Part shown: piece after piece, positions 35,270-44,074 of the stretch
Numbering within the stretch: the stretch's first letter is position 1
Layout: each line of letters starts with the position of its first letter
Assembly (NCBI RefSeq): GCF_003112675.1
Contig: NZ_BFAY01000011.1
Location: 1,550,001 to 1,614,000 of the forward strand
Reading direction: 5' to 3'
DNA: 64,000 nt
DNA from: Leptospira johnsonii
GTDB lineage: Bacteria; Spirochaetota; Leptospiria; Leptospirales; Leptospiraceae
The notes under the pieces: model-generated
Told to the model about the DNA's origin: nothing
Databases searched by the model: none
What the model saw: the letters and a program-made list of their open reading frames with translations, nothing else
Translations under genes and position numbers: made by a program

Positions 35270-36091
35270 ATGATTACTTTAGCAACTTCCGTTTTTGGCA
35301 TCGTTCTTTGTAAGGGTGAAATTATTAAAACATCTGTCCATGGGCCTACAGGTAAAATTTCTTATAAAGACGAAGGGTTCGGTGGAATACCCGTAGTATT
35401 TATTCATTCTTTCGGCGGAAATGTTTCTCACTGGGAAGAGATCAAGGAGTCGCTCGTTCCGAACAGAAGAGTGGTTCGTATAGAGCTTAGAGGTCACGGA
35501 GACTCCGAATTTCCGAAAGATGGGGATTATAGAATTTCTTCTATGGCAAAGGATCTGGCCACAGTCGTAAATCTTCTAGGATTACAAAGATTCGTACTCG
35601 TTGGTCACAGCATGGGAGGAAGTGTAGCATTACAATACGCAGGAGAAAATCCAAGTAGAGTAGCAGGACTCGTTCTTGTGGATTCTAATGGCGATCCTAA
35701 AAAATTGCCTGAATCCGTTCGCACTCAGATCAAGAATGCATTACTTTCAGATACGTATGTGCAAACTACGGAATCCTATTGGGAACAATTATTGGCGCAT
35801 TCTAAACCTGACGTAAAAGAAAGATTAATGAAAGAATTGACTCGAGCTCCTAAGGATATGGTGATCAAGATCACATCAGAATTATTGGATTACGATCCGA
35901 ACCATTCCTTAAAAAGATATGTGGGTCCAAAGCTTGCGATAGTCACTCCTGAAAATGACGACCAATTTGCATTGCATAGACTACATTTAGGATTTCCTCA
36001 TACTGTGGTTGCAAATGCAGGGCATTGGTTGCAATTGGACCAACCGGAAGAATTCCGCAATATCTTGGAAACCTTCTTACAAAAATTCTAA
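35270..36091 (+). CDS. Alpha/beta hydrolase
   Basis: 273 residues. IPVVFIHSFGGNVSHW is the oxyanion loop, FVLVGHSMGGSVAL the nucleophile elbow (GHSMGG), TPENDD the acid region and NAGHWLQLDQPEEF the catalytic His. The ~20-residue start MITLATSVFGIVLCKGEII is weakly hydrophobic and may be a poor signal or an over-extended start; no ribosome binding site is visible, consistent with a near-leaderless message. The fold is that of broad esterases, haloperoxidases and epoxide-hydrolase-like enzymes; the substrate is unknown. Likely controlled by the divergent WYL regulator. Confidence 0.9.
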   Translation: MITLATSVFGIVLCKGEIIKTSVHGPTGKISYKDEGFGGIPVVFIHSFGGNVSHWEEIKESLVPNRRVVRIELRGHGDSEFPKDGDYRISSMAKDLATVVNLLGLQRFVLVGHSMGGSVALQYAGENPSRVAGLVLVDSNGDPKKLPESVRTQIKNALLSDTYVQTTESYWEQLLAHSKPDVKERLMKELTRAPKDMVIKITSELLDYDPNHSLKRYVGPKLAIVTPENDDQFALHRLHLGFPHTVVANAGHWLQLDQPEEFRNILETFLQKF

Positions 36092-36111
36092 GATGCAAAA
36101 ACTCCCGGATA

Positions 36112-36133
36112 TTCGTCCGGGAGATCTCTAAAG
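36112..36133 (-). terminator. Perfect GC-rich hairpin after the hydrolase gene
   Basis: CTCCCGGA and TCCGGGAG pair perfectly across a TATTCG loop, 20 bases past the hydrolase stop. The T-run lies on the minus-strand side (the plus strand has CAAAAA before the stem), so as an intrinsic terminator it points left. It may also act as a 3' stabilising hairpin for the hydrolase mRNA. 36134-36329 shows nothing else. Confidence 0.5.
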
Positions 36134-36329
36134 ATTTTCATCGAACGAGAGTTATAGATTCTTACTGGAAAAATTTTTCAAAAATCCCTTGGAATTTCTT
36201 AATTTCTGATTTAATTGATTTCGGAATTTTATTAGTATTACTCCTCTTTCCGCAGAAGAACCGGGAAATTCATTCTCTGAACCGAGGAAAACAGAGCAGT
36301 TCTATCGTCAAATTTCGAATCAAAGTCAT

Positions 36330-38237
36330 ATGAAATCTTTTAAAGTCATTCCACTCCTTCTATTTCTGGTCCTTACGTTATTCTCTTGTCGTAGCAAAAA
36401 TTCCGCTAAAATTTCTCCACTTGCGGAAAACGGAGTCCTGGATCTGAGAGATTGGAACTTCACAGAAGATGGAATCGTAAAATTGGATGGTGAGTGGAAA
36501 TTCCAATGGATGAAACTTGGGGTCTCCAGGCCAGATCTGGGTTTGAAAGATGCACAAACTCATATAGTTAATGTTCCGGGTAACTGGAACCAAATCCCTA
36601 AACTAGAAGGGATGAATCCTTTGATGGCTTTCGGTTACGGGACATATACTTTAAAAATTATTCCGGGCCAAAACCAAGGAAGGCTCATGATGCACTTCCA
36701 AGGTGCAGGAACTGCTGCTTCTATCTATGTGGATGGAAAGAAGATCATGGGAAATGGAGTGGTGGGTCCGGATGAAAACTCATCTCGTCCTCAGTATCTT
36801 CCTCTTTATGTTGCGATCGGACAACCTAACAAAGAGATCTTAATCCAAGTAGAGATCTCGAATTTTAATCATTATAAGGGAGGGCTTTGGGAATCTCTTA
36901 GATTGGGAACAGAAACGGACCTTCTGAATTTCAGAGACAATAGCTCTTTCAGCGAGATGTTCTTGTTCGGAAGTATTATCATCATGGCATTATATCATTT
37001 CGGTCTGTATTCTTTAAGAAGAAGGGACATGACCGGGTTGTTTTTCGGAGCATTCTGTGCGAGCATCTGTCTTAGGATCTTTGTAACAGGAGAAAGATTC
37101 CTGATCCAAAAATTCCCTCATTTGCCTTGGGAATTTTTTAATAAGCTGGAGTATATATCCTTTTACTTAGCTGTTCCTTTCTTCATCTATTATTTGGATG
37201 CATTGTATCCGCATTCATTCTCTGCAAAGTTAAGAAAGTTTTTTATAGGATTTAACCTAATAGTCTCCGCGATGGTGGTAGTCACTCCTGCGAGTATTTA
37301 TACTCATACTTTGATCCCTTTTCAAGTATGTTTGATTTTCGTAATATTGTGGATCTTTGTTGTATTACTTCGTTTAGTAAGAAATGGAGCAGAAGGTTCC
37401 TTGATGGCGATCGGGGGAGTGATCGCTTTAACTGCTGCCGCGATCAACGATAGTTTATATTCTCAGGCCGTGATCAATACCGGATATTATCTTCCATTGG
37501 GATTATTCGTTTTTATATTCGTGCAGTCTTATCTGCTCTCTTTCCGGTTTTCCCAGGCATTCTTGTACATAGAACGTCTGTCCGACAACTTGTTAGAAGT
37601 GAACAAGGCCTACAGTAGATTTGTTCCTTTGGCATTTCTGAAATTTTTGAATAAGAGCGATATCACGGAGATCGGTTTGGGAGATCAGGTCCAAAGAGAA
37701 ATGACTATCCTATTTTCTGATATCAGATCCTTTACCCAGCTTTCCGAAAAGATGACTCCTAAGGATAATTTCGATTTCTTGAATTCTTATATGAGAAAGA
37801 TGGGACCTATTATCCGCAAGCACGGTGGCTTTATAGATAAGTATCTGGGCGATGGGATCATGGCACTCTTTCCTAGTCTTCCTGACCAGGCTTTGGATGC
37901 TGCGATGGAAATGCTCCGAGAACTGGAAAGCCTAAACCAATCCAGAGCGGATCGACATTATGAACCGATCCAAATCGGTATCGGACTTCATACGGGAACG
38001 TTGATGCTCGGAACAATCGGAGAAGAAGAAAGAATGGACGGGACAGTGATCTCGGACGCGGTTAATCTTGCTTCTCGTATCGAAGGATTGACAAAGGAGT
38101 TTCATGCGAATCTTCTACTTAGCGAAAGCACATACCGCAAGTTGAAGAATCGCAGAAAGTATTCCTTTAAAAAATTAGGCAAAGTGAAAGTGAAGGGAAA
38201 ATCCAAGTCCAGCGAAGTATACGAGGTCTTGGGCTGA
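36330..38237 (+). CDS. 7TM-DISM sensor with class III nucleotide cyclase output
   Basis: A 635-residue membrane protein. The signal ends in LTLFSC (Cys20), possibly a lipoprotein-type or uncleaved leader. A periplasmic jelly roll (LDGEWKFQW, VPGNWNQIP, AASIYVDGKKIMG) is followed by seven helices (about 210-410, beginning MFLFGSIIIMALYHFGLYSL) and then the cyclase (about 440-630). Metal-binding aspartates lie in LFSDIRSF and KYLGDGIMALF, and the N/R pair in DAVNLASR. The ATP-selecting Asp is replaced by Thr (GTVISDAVN), as in class IIIb cyclases. Inferred product: cAMP. The sensor and membrane half is homologous to that of the SpoIIE phosphatase at 23214. Confidence 0.9.
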   Translation: MKSFKVIPLLLFLVLTLFSCRSKNSAKISPLAENGVLDLRDWNFTEDGIVKLDGEWKFQWMKLGVSRPDLGLKDAQTHIVNVPGNWNQIPKLEGMNPLMAFGYGTYTLKIIPGQNQGRLMMHFQGAGTAASIYVDGKKIMGNGVVGPDENSSRPQYLPLYVAIGQPNKEILIQVEISNFNHYKGGLWESLRLGTETDLLNFRDNSSFSEMFLFGSIIIMALYHFGLYSLRRRDMTGLFFGAFCASICLRIFVTGERFLIQKFPHLPWEFFNKLEYISFYLAVPFFIYYLDALYPHSFSAKLRKFFIGFNLIVSAMVVVTPASIYTHTLIPFQVCLIFVILWIFVVLLRLVRNGAEGSLMAIGGVIALTAAAINDSLYSQAVINTGYYLPLGLFVFIFVQSYLLSFRFSQAFLYIERLSDNLLEVNKAYSRFVPLAFLKFLNKSDITEIGLGDQVQREMTILFSDIRSFTQLSEKMTPKDNFDFLNSYMRKMGPIIRKHGGFIDKYLGDGIMALFPSLPDQALDAAMEMLRELESLNQSRADRHYEPIQIGIGLHTGTLMLGTIGEEERMDGTVISDAVNLASRIEGLTKEFHANLLLSESTYRKLKNRRKYSFKKLGKVKVKGKSKSSEVYEVLG

Positions 38238-38239
38238 TC

Positions 38240-38779
38240 TCACTTTTTAGGGAACTTCTGTTTATAAAAATCTAATGCTCTGAGGATCAGTTCTTTCGCT
38301 ACCTCGGGGCCTTCCGGTTCTTCTACCCTGACTTCTTTTTTTTCTAATTGTTTATAAACAGAGAAAAAGTGGGTCAACTCCGCTCTAAAGGAATTTGGAA
38401 GCTGAGAGACATGTTCTATGCCGTCGAAACTTCTATCTCCCGAGGCGACGGCCAGGATCTTTTCGTCACCTTCTCCTCTATCTATCATTCTCATGACTCC
38501 GACCACTCTGGCAGGCACCAAACAAAGAGGTGGGACTTCTTCCGAACAAAGAACTAAAATATCCAAAGGATCCTTATCGTCACCCAGGGTTTGGGGAATA
38601 AAGCCGTAATGAGCTGGATAATGTGCGGAAGCGAAAAGCACCCGATCTAATTTGATAAGACCTGATTCCTTATCCACTTCGAACTTGGCCTTACTTCCGG
38701 AAGGAATTTCTACCAGTGCATGAACTTCATTAGGAGGATTTGGGCCGGGACTGGCCTCGTGCCAGGGATGTTGTATCAT
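38240..38779 (-). CDS. ppa: Inorganic pyrophosphatase, family I
   Basis: A 179-residue cytosolic enzyme. The family signature is present as LGDDKDPLDILVL (residues about 65-77) with the metal-binding aspartates. EIPSGSKAKFEVDKESGLIKLDRVL and YPAHYGFIPQT form the usual barrel strands. VVGVMRMIDRGEGDEKILAV contains the remaining Asp and Lys. The length is typical of bacterial family I enzymes, which hydrolyse pyrophosphate to drive biosynthesis. It is convergent with the DISM-cyclase gene; their stops are two bases apart. Confidence 0.95.
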   Translation of the reverse strand: MIQHPWHEASPGPNPPNEVHALVEIPSGSKAKFEVDKESGLIKLDRVLFASAHYPAHYGFIPQTLGDDKDPLDILVLCSEEVPPLCLVPARVVGVMRMIDRGEGDEKILAVASGDRSFDGIEHVSQLPNSFRAELTHFFSVYKQLEKKEVRVEEPEGPEVAKELILRALDFYKQKFPKK

Positions 38780-39114
38780 GCGGAGATCTTGGAACCGGAT
38801 GGATGTATAGCAAGCATATTCCTACCATAATTTTGTAGGAATTCCAACAAGCCATCAGCAAAACGTTTTAAAACGAACGGTCCTTATATTTTCTATTTAT
38901 GTAAGTATACTGTGTCTATTCGGAAAATATAATAAGACATATTTTTTAGGAGGAATAATGCGTTGGAACTAATTTTGGAATGGTTATAAAATTTTAGTTA
39001 ACATAAATAACTTTTTGATTTATTATATTATCTTAAAATTCCGAATAATCCCTTCATTATTTTCGTCTTCCTATTTTAGGAAGAAATTTATTGATTTCTT
39101 TCTGGGATGTTCAA
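38780..39114. other. Intergenic region with one palindromic repeat and AT-rich promoter DNA
   Basis: Divergent promoter region between ppa and the 39115 gene. It carries the TGTAGGA-type palindrome (38834-38850) and several TATA-rich stretches, but no gene I can support. Confidence 0.5.
38834..38850. repeat. Short intergenic palindrome, TGTAGGA-type
   Basis: TGTAGGAATTCCAACAA, a relative of the elements at 8271, 51012 and 51139. The core GGAATTCC is a perfect palindrome. Confidence 0.5.
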
Positions 39115-40704
39115 ATGGACACGATGACGACACCTGATCAACAAAACCAACAAACGAATGAGTTCGGAAAATTCGCCTCTTTTAGGCCGGTATATTTACA
39201 GATCAAATCCAAAGACTCTTATCCTAATGACGAAAGGCCATATTTCAGTCCTGAAATGGAAAGGCTTTTGTTACTCGCTGGAGAATCTACGAATGGCGAA
39301 GGTTTAAACTCCGGTAAGATCCCCACATATCCTGCAACCACGGAGCTGGATTACAAGTTTGTGGAGGAGATCAGTGAACTGATTTCCAAAGGTTTATTAT
39401 TAGTTGTTCCCAGGATCTATGCCAAAAAGAACACAGGGGAGTTGGACATAGTTCTTCATGTATTAGGAGCCAAATCTTCCAAAAAAGGAAGTCCGGAAAC
39501 TGTGAGGGATATATTCTTCCAAATCACCCGAAAATCCGCAGGAACGATCCGAAATTTTGAGATCTCCTCCCAAAACGACAGAGAGATAGTTCTGAACGAA
39601 GTGTTGTATTCTTTGGCTGATGGAAATACTCCTCATTTTAAATACGCCTATACCGACAAAGCAAAAGAATTATTGGGGAAAATATATCATAAAAATCTAA
39701 TACAAAAGGAATTGCTGGATGATTATTATAAACTGATCCATTCCTTTATTCAGGAAGAAGAGATCCTAACCAGAACTTCTACTTGCGGGTATTTACATGT
39801 TCCGGATCAGGACGTTGATACCTTATTCACCCAGGTATCTGAATTGTACGAAAAAAAGGTGATCCCTAAATTAGTAACTGAAAATCCCAAATTAGCGGAA
39901 CAATTGATCTCAATTCGAGAAACTATTCTTTCCGATGAATCCGGCCTATTAAACAACGATCCTCTATTGATCCGAAAATCCATTTACTCGGAAGAATTTG
40001 CCAAGCTAACTCAGCTTTCCGGAAACAAAGGAGCCTACTCCGACTTCTTCCGTTTATCCAGAGTGATCTCTCAAAAGTCTTTGGAAAGTGATATGTTCCT
40101 GAAGGGAGCCAGAGAAAAGAGTGTGGAGAACGGACTCAAAAAAGTAGTGCTGAGCGGAAAGGGCGCCATGGCACGTTATATGTCTTTGTCAATCGGAAGG
40201 GACCTGCCGTTTGATTCTGAAGTTATTAAGTCTGTCCAATATGATTCCAGTTTATTGAGCTGTGTGTATTACGGCCCGGAAGGTCCTGAATTGTTCATCT
40301 GCCCTTGGGATAAGGTTTTAGTTAAAAATATGCTCAGGGAATTATCAGAAAAATTTGCGTTTAATAATATGACCAGCCTGAGCTTCCTCTTGATGTTATT
40401 TAAAAACAAGGACAAACTTCTTCCTTTGCTTTCGGACGAATCTGCTGCGGAAGATTTCCGGAACGTAGGTTATAATTGTCTTTCTCATACATTCCCTTGG
40501 TATAGAAGATTGACCTTCTTCTTGGGATTTAAGGGAAACATGCTAACGGACGTTTTCCGAGAGCTGGGAGATATACAGTACCGCCAAATGGGTGAAAAAT
40601 TGAAATTCGAAGAGAAGATCAGCGCCATCAAACAAAAACTTAAAGAAGAATTGATCGTAGAAGTCCGGGAGCATATGGCCGGAATTCTGGAAGGCAAAAC
40701 CTAA
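39115..40704 (+). CDS. Conserved-looking protein of unknown function
   Basis: 529 residues from the ATG at 39115 (GGGATG seven bases upstream); a TTG at 39091 and an ATG at 39124 are alternatives. There is no signal peptide or membrane helix. The sequence is mixed alpha/beta with regularly spaced helices (KFVEEISELISKGLLLVVPRIYAKKN, LTFFLGFKGNMLTDVFRELGDIQYRQMGEKLKFEEK) and a charged coiled coil at the C-terminus. No catalytic motif is recognised. It is monocistronic by spacing: upstream is the long ppa gap and downstream a TetR gene with its own operator. It looks like a Leptospira-lineage cytosolic protein. Confidence 0.8.
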   Translation: MDTMTTPDQQNQQTNEFGKFASFRPVYLQIKSKDSYPNDERPYFSPEMERLLLLAGESTNGEGLNSGKIPTYPATTELDYKFVEEISELISKGLLLVVPRIYAKKNTGELDIVLHVLGAKSSKKGSPETVRDIFFQITRKSAGTIRNFEISSQNDREIVLNEVLYSLADGNTPHFKYAYTDKAKELLGKIYHKNLIQKELLDDYYKLIHSFIQEEEILTRTSTCGYLHVPDQDVDTLFTQVSELYEKKVIPKLVTENPKLAEQLISIRETILSDESGLLNNDPLLIRKSIYSEEFAKLTQLSGNKGAYSDFFRLSRVISQKSLESDMFLKGAREKSVENGLKKVVLSGKGAMARYMSLSIGRDLPFDSEVIKSVQYDSSLLSCVYYGPEGPELFICPWDKVLVKNMLRELSEKFAFNNMTSLSFLLMLFKNKDKLLPLLSDESAAEDFRNVGYNCLSHTFPWYRRLTFFLGFKGNMLTDVFRELGDIQYRQMGEKLKFEEKISAIKQKLKEELIVEVREHMAGILEGKT

Positions 40705-40761
40705 AAATCTCCATTCTAGGTCCTCGGTTTAAGATTTTGTTTTTTCTTTAAAAAATATGTT

Positions 40762-40769
40762 GACCGGTC
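40762..40769. promoter_or_regulatory. GACCGGTC palindrome, candidate TetR operator
   Basis: Within ATGTTGACCGGTCTATTT, 26 bases before the TetR start. The TTGACC on its left edge could be the -35 hexamer, so binding would block the promoter. Confidence 0.5.
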
Positions 40770-40794
40770 TATTTTTATCTGATCTAAAGATCCT

Positions 40795-41370
40795 ATGGGT
40801 CAGAAGGGAGAAATTGCTAAGGAAAAGATGGTCCGTGCAATGGCGGAACGTCTGGAAACCGGGGGATATGCGGGAACCGGCTTAAACGATATCGTAGTTG
40901 ACGCAAAGGCCCCCAAAGGATCGATCTATTTCCATTTTCCTGGTGGAAAGCAGGAATTGGCCTCCTTAGCTCTCCTTGTATCCGGCAACGAATTGGCCAA
41001 AGAACTGAAGGCGGTTTTGGATTCTGCCAAATCAGTTCCTTCCGGGATCCAAAGGATATTTTCCGCCTTGGAATATAGGCTAGTATCTTCCGGTTTTTCC
41101 AAAGGTTGCCCGATCATGACCACTGCTTCCGAGACCGCTTCGGAGCCTTCTTTAGTCAACTCTACTTGTGCTGCGGTTTTCCAAGATTGGATCTCCATAT
41201 TGGATTCGTTTTTCCGGAAGAACGGATTTGAGGAGAGTAAAGCCTCGGAACTCGCAGTGGGAATTCTTTCCTTATTGGAAGGAGCCATCCTGATTTCCAG
41301 GACAAGCCGAAATACGAATGCGATACGATCCGCTTCTAAAACGGCAAAACTTCTCGTTTCGGAGAAATAA
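40795..41370 (+). CDS. TetR/AcrR-family regulator
   Basis: 191 residues. The N-terminal DNA-binding domain is KEKMVRAMAERLETGGYAGTGLNDIVVDAKAPKGSIYFHFPGGKQEL, with the usual GSIYxHF turn. The C-terminal half (SALEYRLVSSGFSKGCPIMTTASETASEPS, then LEGAILISRTSRN) resembles the LmrA/YxaF subgroup, whose ligand pocket often has a GCP segment. A GACCGGTC palindrome sits in its own promoter. Its stop is two bases from the start of the metallo-beta-lactamase-fold gene, so the two form an autoregulated operon. Confidence 0.9.
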   Translation: MGQKGEIAKEKMVRAMAERLETGGYAGTGLNDIVVDAKAPKGSIYFHFPGGKQELASLALLVSGNELAKELKAVLDSAKSVPSGIQRIFSALEYRLVSSGFSKGCPIMTTASETASEPSLVNSTCAAVFQDWISILDSFFRKNGFEESKASELAVGILSLLEGAILISRTSRNTNAIRSASKTAKLLVSEK

Positions 41371-41372
41371 TT

Positions 41373-42338
41373 ATGAAACTTAAAATCACATTTTTGGCGA
41401 TTCTCGCCGTTTTACTTTTAGTATTCTGTACTGCATTAGGAATTCCTAAATTAGCAGTTTCAGAAGTACCCGAGTTGGAAAAATTATCCAAGGATCCAAG
41501 ATTGGAAAATCCTTCCGGATTGACCAAACTCAAATTCACGATCTTTAAGACCGGGGAAAAGAAAGCGTCTTCCGCAGTGATATTCGAGGGCGGACCTTTA
41601 TTTCATAGAAAACAGATCTATCATAGTGTCGTTTATGTGGAACATCCCAAAGGAACGTTTCTATTCGATTCGGGGCTTGGGACCCAGATCCAGGAACAAT
41701 ACAAAGACCATAGATTTTATGTAAAACCTATGGTTACGTATCAAAATCCGAATCCTTTGGTCTCCCAGTTAAAAACGAACGGGATCGACTCGGAAAAAAT
41801 CGGGGACATCGTTCTTTCTCATCTGCATTGGGATCATGCGGGTGGGGTAGAAGATTTTCCTAAAGCGAGGATCTGGTCTACCGAAGCAGGCAGAAAACAT
41901 CTGAAAGATTTCGGAGTGGAGAAGGGTTATTTGCCTAAGCAACTAGATTCAGAAAACATTATATGGAAGGATCTGGGTTTTTCTTCCAAACCTTATGAGA
42001 ACTATTCCAAAAGTCTAGATTGGTTCGGGGATGGTTCTGTAGTATTTGTTCCAATGGAAGGTCATACTGCGGGAGATGTGGGAATGTTCTTGAACTTGCC
42101 TTCCGGAAAAAGATTCTTTTTTACCGGAGATATAACCTGGGCAAAAGAAGGATTCGAGATTCCATCTCATAGAACTAGACTTTTGAGATCTATCGTAGAC
42201 AGGGATCAGGAGTTAGTAGGCAAAGAAATATACAGAGTACATTCTCTTCTAAAAGCTTATCCGAATCTGGAAGTTGTTCCCGCTCATGACGGAGAAGTAA
42301 TAGATCGTTTGGGCTTATATCCTCATTGGATAGAATAA
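41373..42338 (+). CDS. Metallo-beta-lactamase-fold hydrolase, lactonase-like, exported
   Basis: 321 residues with an N-terminal signal or anchor (residues 1-22, KITFLAILAVLLLVFC). The zinc site is complete: SHLHWDHAGG (HxHxDH), GHTAGD for the third ligand, TGDITW for the bridging Asp and PAHDGE for the last His. The spacing resembles AttM/AiiA-type N-acyl-homoserine lactonases and related lactone hydrolases. No LuxI/LuxR genes are nearby. It is co-transcribed with the TetR gene, which suggests induction by the substrate or a related compound. Lactone cleavage is an inference from the family. Confidence 0.88.
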   Translation: MKLKITFLAILAVLLLVFCTALGIPKLAVSEVPELEKLSKDPRLENPSGLTKLKFTIFKTGEKKASSAVIFEGGPLFHRKQIYHSVVYVEHPKGTFLFDSGLGTQIQEQYKDHRFYVKPMVTYQNPNPLVSQLKTNGIDSEKIGDIVLSHLHWDHAGGVEDFPKARIWSTEAGRKHLKDFGVEKGYLPKQLDSENIIWKDLGFSSKPYENYSKSLDWFGDGSVVFVPMEGHTAGDVGMFLNLPSGKRFFFTGDITWAKEGFEIPSHRTRLLRSIVDRDQELVGKEIYRVHSLLKAYPNLEVVPAHDGEVIDRLGLYPHWIE

Positions 42339-42343
42339 GCTTT

Positions 42344-43153
42344 TCAAACAAAATCGAATCTATTCTTTAACTTTGTAAGAATTGTATGAGTCGTCTCCGG
42401 GAAATACCTGGAGGCGATATCGATCACTCGGATCGTAAATCCGATCTTTAAGACCTTCTTCTTTTTTTCCATTCCTTCCAGAATACGTTTTGCTACCAGT
42501 TCTGCGGAGATGGAATTTTTACGAACAAATTCGAATTCTAAGGTCCTTTTTTCTATTTTCCAGAATTTCGCGTTTTTGATCAGTCCTGTATCGATCGCCG
42601 GAGGATAAACGATCATCACATGCAGATTTTTATCTCCTTCTTCTGTCCATAAACAATTTGTAAAACCTCTCATTGCCGCCTTGGAAGAAGAATACGCGAT
42701 CTTATTCGGAAAACCGATCAATCCGAAATCGCTGCAAACATTGATCACAGAAGGAGAATCCGATTTTTGTAATATTGGGAGAGCGTATTTAGTAAAATAA
42801 ACCGTTCCCATGAAATTTATATCCATTACCTTTTTGAAATCTGTTAGATCCAATTGGGAGAATGGAGCGGCAATGTAGATTCCAGCATTATTGACCAATA
42901 CATCGATTCTTCCATGTTGTTTTTCCACGCTTCGGATCGTTTTTTCCACTTGAGAAGGATAAGAAACGTCTGCGATATGGGTGCTGATAAAGTTTTTGGG
43001 GGTTCTGACCTTCTCCTTTACTTTGGAAAGTCCTTTGGAATTGATATCTACCAAAGCGAGATCATAATCTCTTTTGGAGAGTTGGATCGCTAATGCTTCT
43101 CCTAAGCCTCCTCCTGCCCCGGTGATGATCGCAGTTTTTCTGGTAGTTCTCAT
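42344..43153 (-). CDS. Short-chain dehydrogenase/reductase
   Basis: 269 residues. TGAGGGLGEALA is the cofactor loop, LALVDINSKGL places an acidic residue at the end of strand 2 (suggesting NAD), LVNNAGIYIAAPF is the fold motif, and VCSDFGLIGFPNKIAYSSSKAAMRGF holds the Ser and YxxxK. The C-terminal region KVLKIGFTIRVIDIASRYFPETTHTI is hydrophobic and may sit at the membrane, as in several lipid-active SDRs. It begins ten bases after the nitrilase-like gene stops, so the two are co-transcribed. The substrate is unknown. Confidence 0.9.
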   Translation of the reverse strand: MRTTRKTAIITGAGGGLGEALAIQLSKRDYDLALVDINSKGLSKVKEKVRTPKNFISTHIADVSYPSQVEKTIRSVEKQHGRIDVLVNNAGIYIAAPFSQLDLTDFKKVMDINFMGTVYFTKYALPILQKSDSPSVINVCSDFGLIGFPNKIAYSSSKAAMRGFTNCLWTEEGDKNLHVMIVYPPAIDTGLIKNAKFWKIEKRTLEFEFVRKNSISAELVAKRILEGMEKKKKVLKIGFTIRVIDIASRYFPETTHTILTKLKNRFDFV

Positions 43154-43163
43154 ATATTATAAT

Positions 43164-43979
43164 TTAAGAATGTATTTGCCTGTGTTTTAGTGCGGGTATT
43201 TTTTTACGGACCTTCTGCACTTCTTCCAGGTCTATTTCCGTTAATAGCAATTTTTCCCCTTCTCCTGCATCTCCGAGAATGTTTCCCCAAGGATCCACGA
43301 CTATAGAATGTCCGTAAGTCTCTCTTCCATTTAGATGAGTTCCGGTTTGGGCCGGTGCGAATATGAAACATTGGTTTTCGATAGCCCTTGCTCTCAATAG
43401 AATTTCCCAATGAGCCTGTCCGGTGATCTTAGTAAACGCGGAAGGAACAAAAATTATTTCTGCATCCTTCTTTACGATCTCTCGAAACAATTCCGGAAAG
43501 CGCAGATCGTAACAGATCACCGAGGAAATATTTCCAAGTTCCGGGCTTTTGTATGTTTCCGGAATGGTCTGGCCGGATTCCACAGTTCTGGATTCTCTGT
43601 ATTCTATCCCGTCACCGGGATCGGTATCGAATAAATGGATCTTATGATATTCGAATTTTTCTTTTCCATCCGGTCCGAAGATGATAGAAGTATTGAAAAC
43701 TTTTCCGTTCGGAGCGGGGTTTGGAAATCCACCGGCAAGAATTGTTATATTCAGTTTTTTTGAAATATCAGAAAGAAGATTTACGGTTTTATTTCTGATC
43801 TCTTCTGCTCTTTCTAACTTCTCCTTTTCAGATCCTAAAAAAGGAAAATTTTCAGGAAGACCGACGAGCTTTGCACCTTCGGAAGCTGCCTCACGGATGA
43901 AGTTCTCGCATTTTTGCAGATTCAGATCCACATCGGATCCGCTGTTTAATTGGACCAGTCCTAAAAGAAAACGGTGCAT
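43164..43979 (-). CDS. Carbon-nitrogen hydrolase, Nit-type amidase
   Basis: 271 residues. The catalytic triad is visible: Glu in GLPENFPFL, Lys in YHKIHLFD and Cys in VICYDLRFPELF. QNCG-type loops follow (RAIENQCFIFAPAQTG) and VDPWGNILGDAGEGE closes the sandwich. The YHKIHLFD and DLRFPE context is that of Nit1/Nit2 proteins, deaminated-glutathione or omega-amidases that repair side products of transamination. It heads a two-gene unit with the SDR. Confidence 0.9.
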   Translation of the reverse strand: MHRFLLGLVQLNSGSDVDLNLQKCENFIREAASEGAKLVGLPENFPFLGSEKEKLERAEEIRNKTVNLLSDISKKLNITILAGGFPNPAPNGKVFNTSIIFGPDGKEKFEYHKIHLFDTDPGDGIEYRESRTVESGQTIPETYKSPELGNISSVICYDLRFPELFREIVKKDAEIIFVPSAFTKITGQAHWEILLRARAIENQCFIFAPAQTGTHLNGRETYGHSIVVDPWGNILGDAGEGEKLLLTEIDLEEVQKVRKKIPALKHRQIHS

Positions 43980-44074
43980 AGGCTCAGTATTCCAGATCCT
44001 CCGACAAAATGCAAAATGATATTCGTTACATTCTGCTTGTCTAAGCTCCTTCCCCGCAAAATTTAGTAGAAGTT

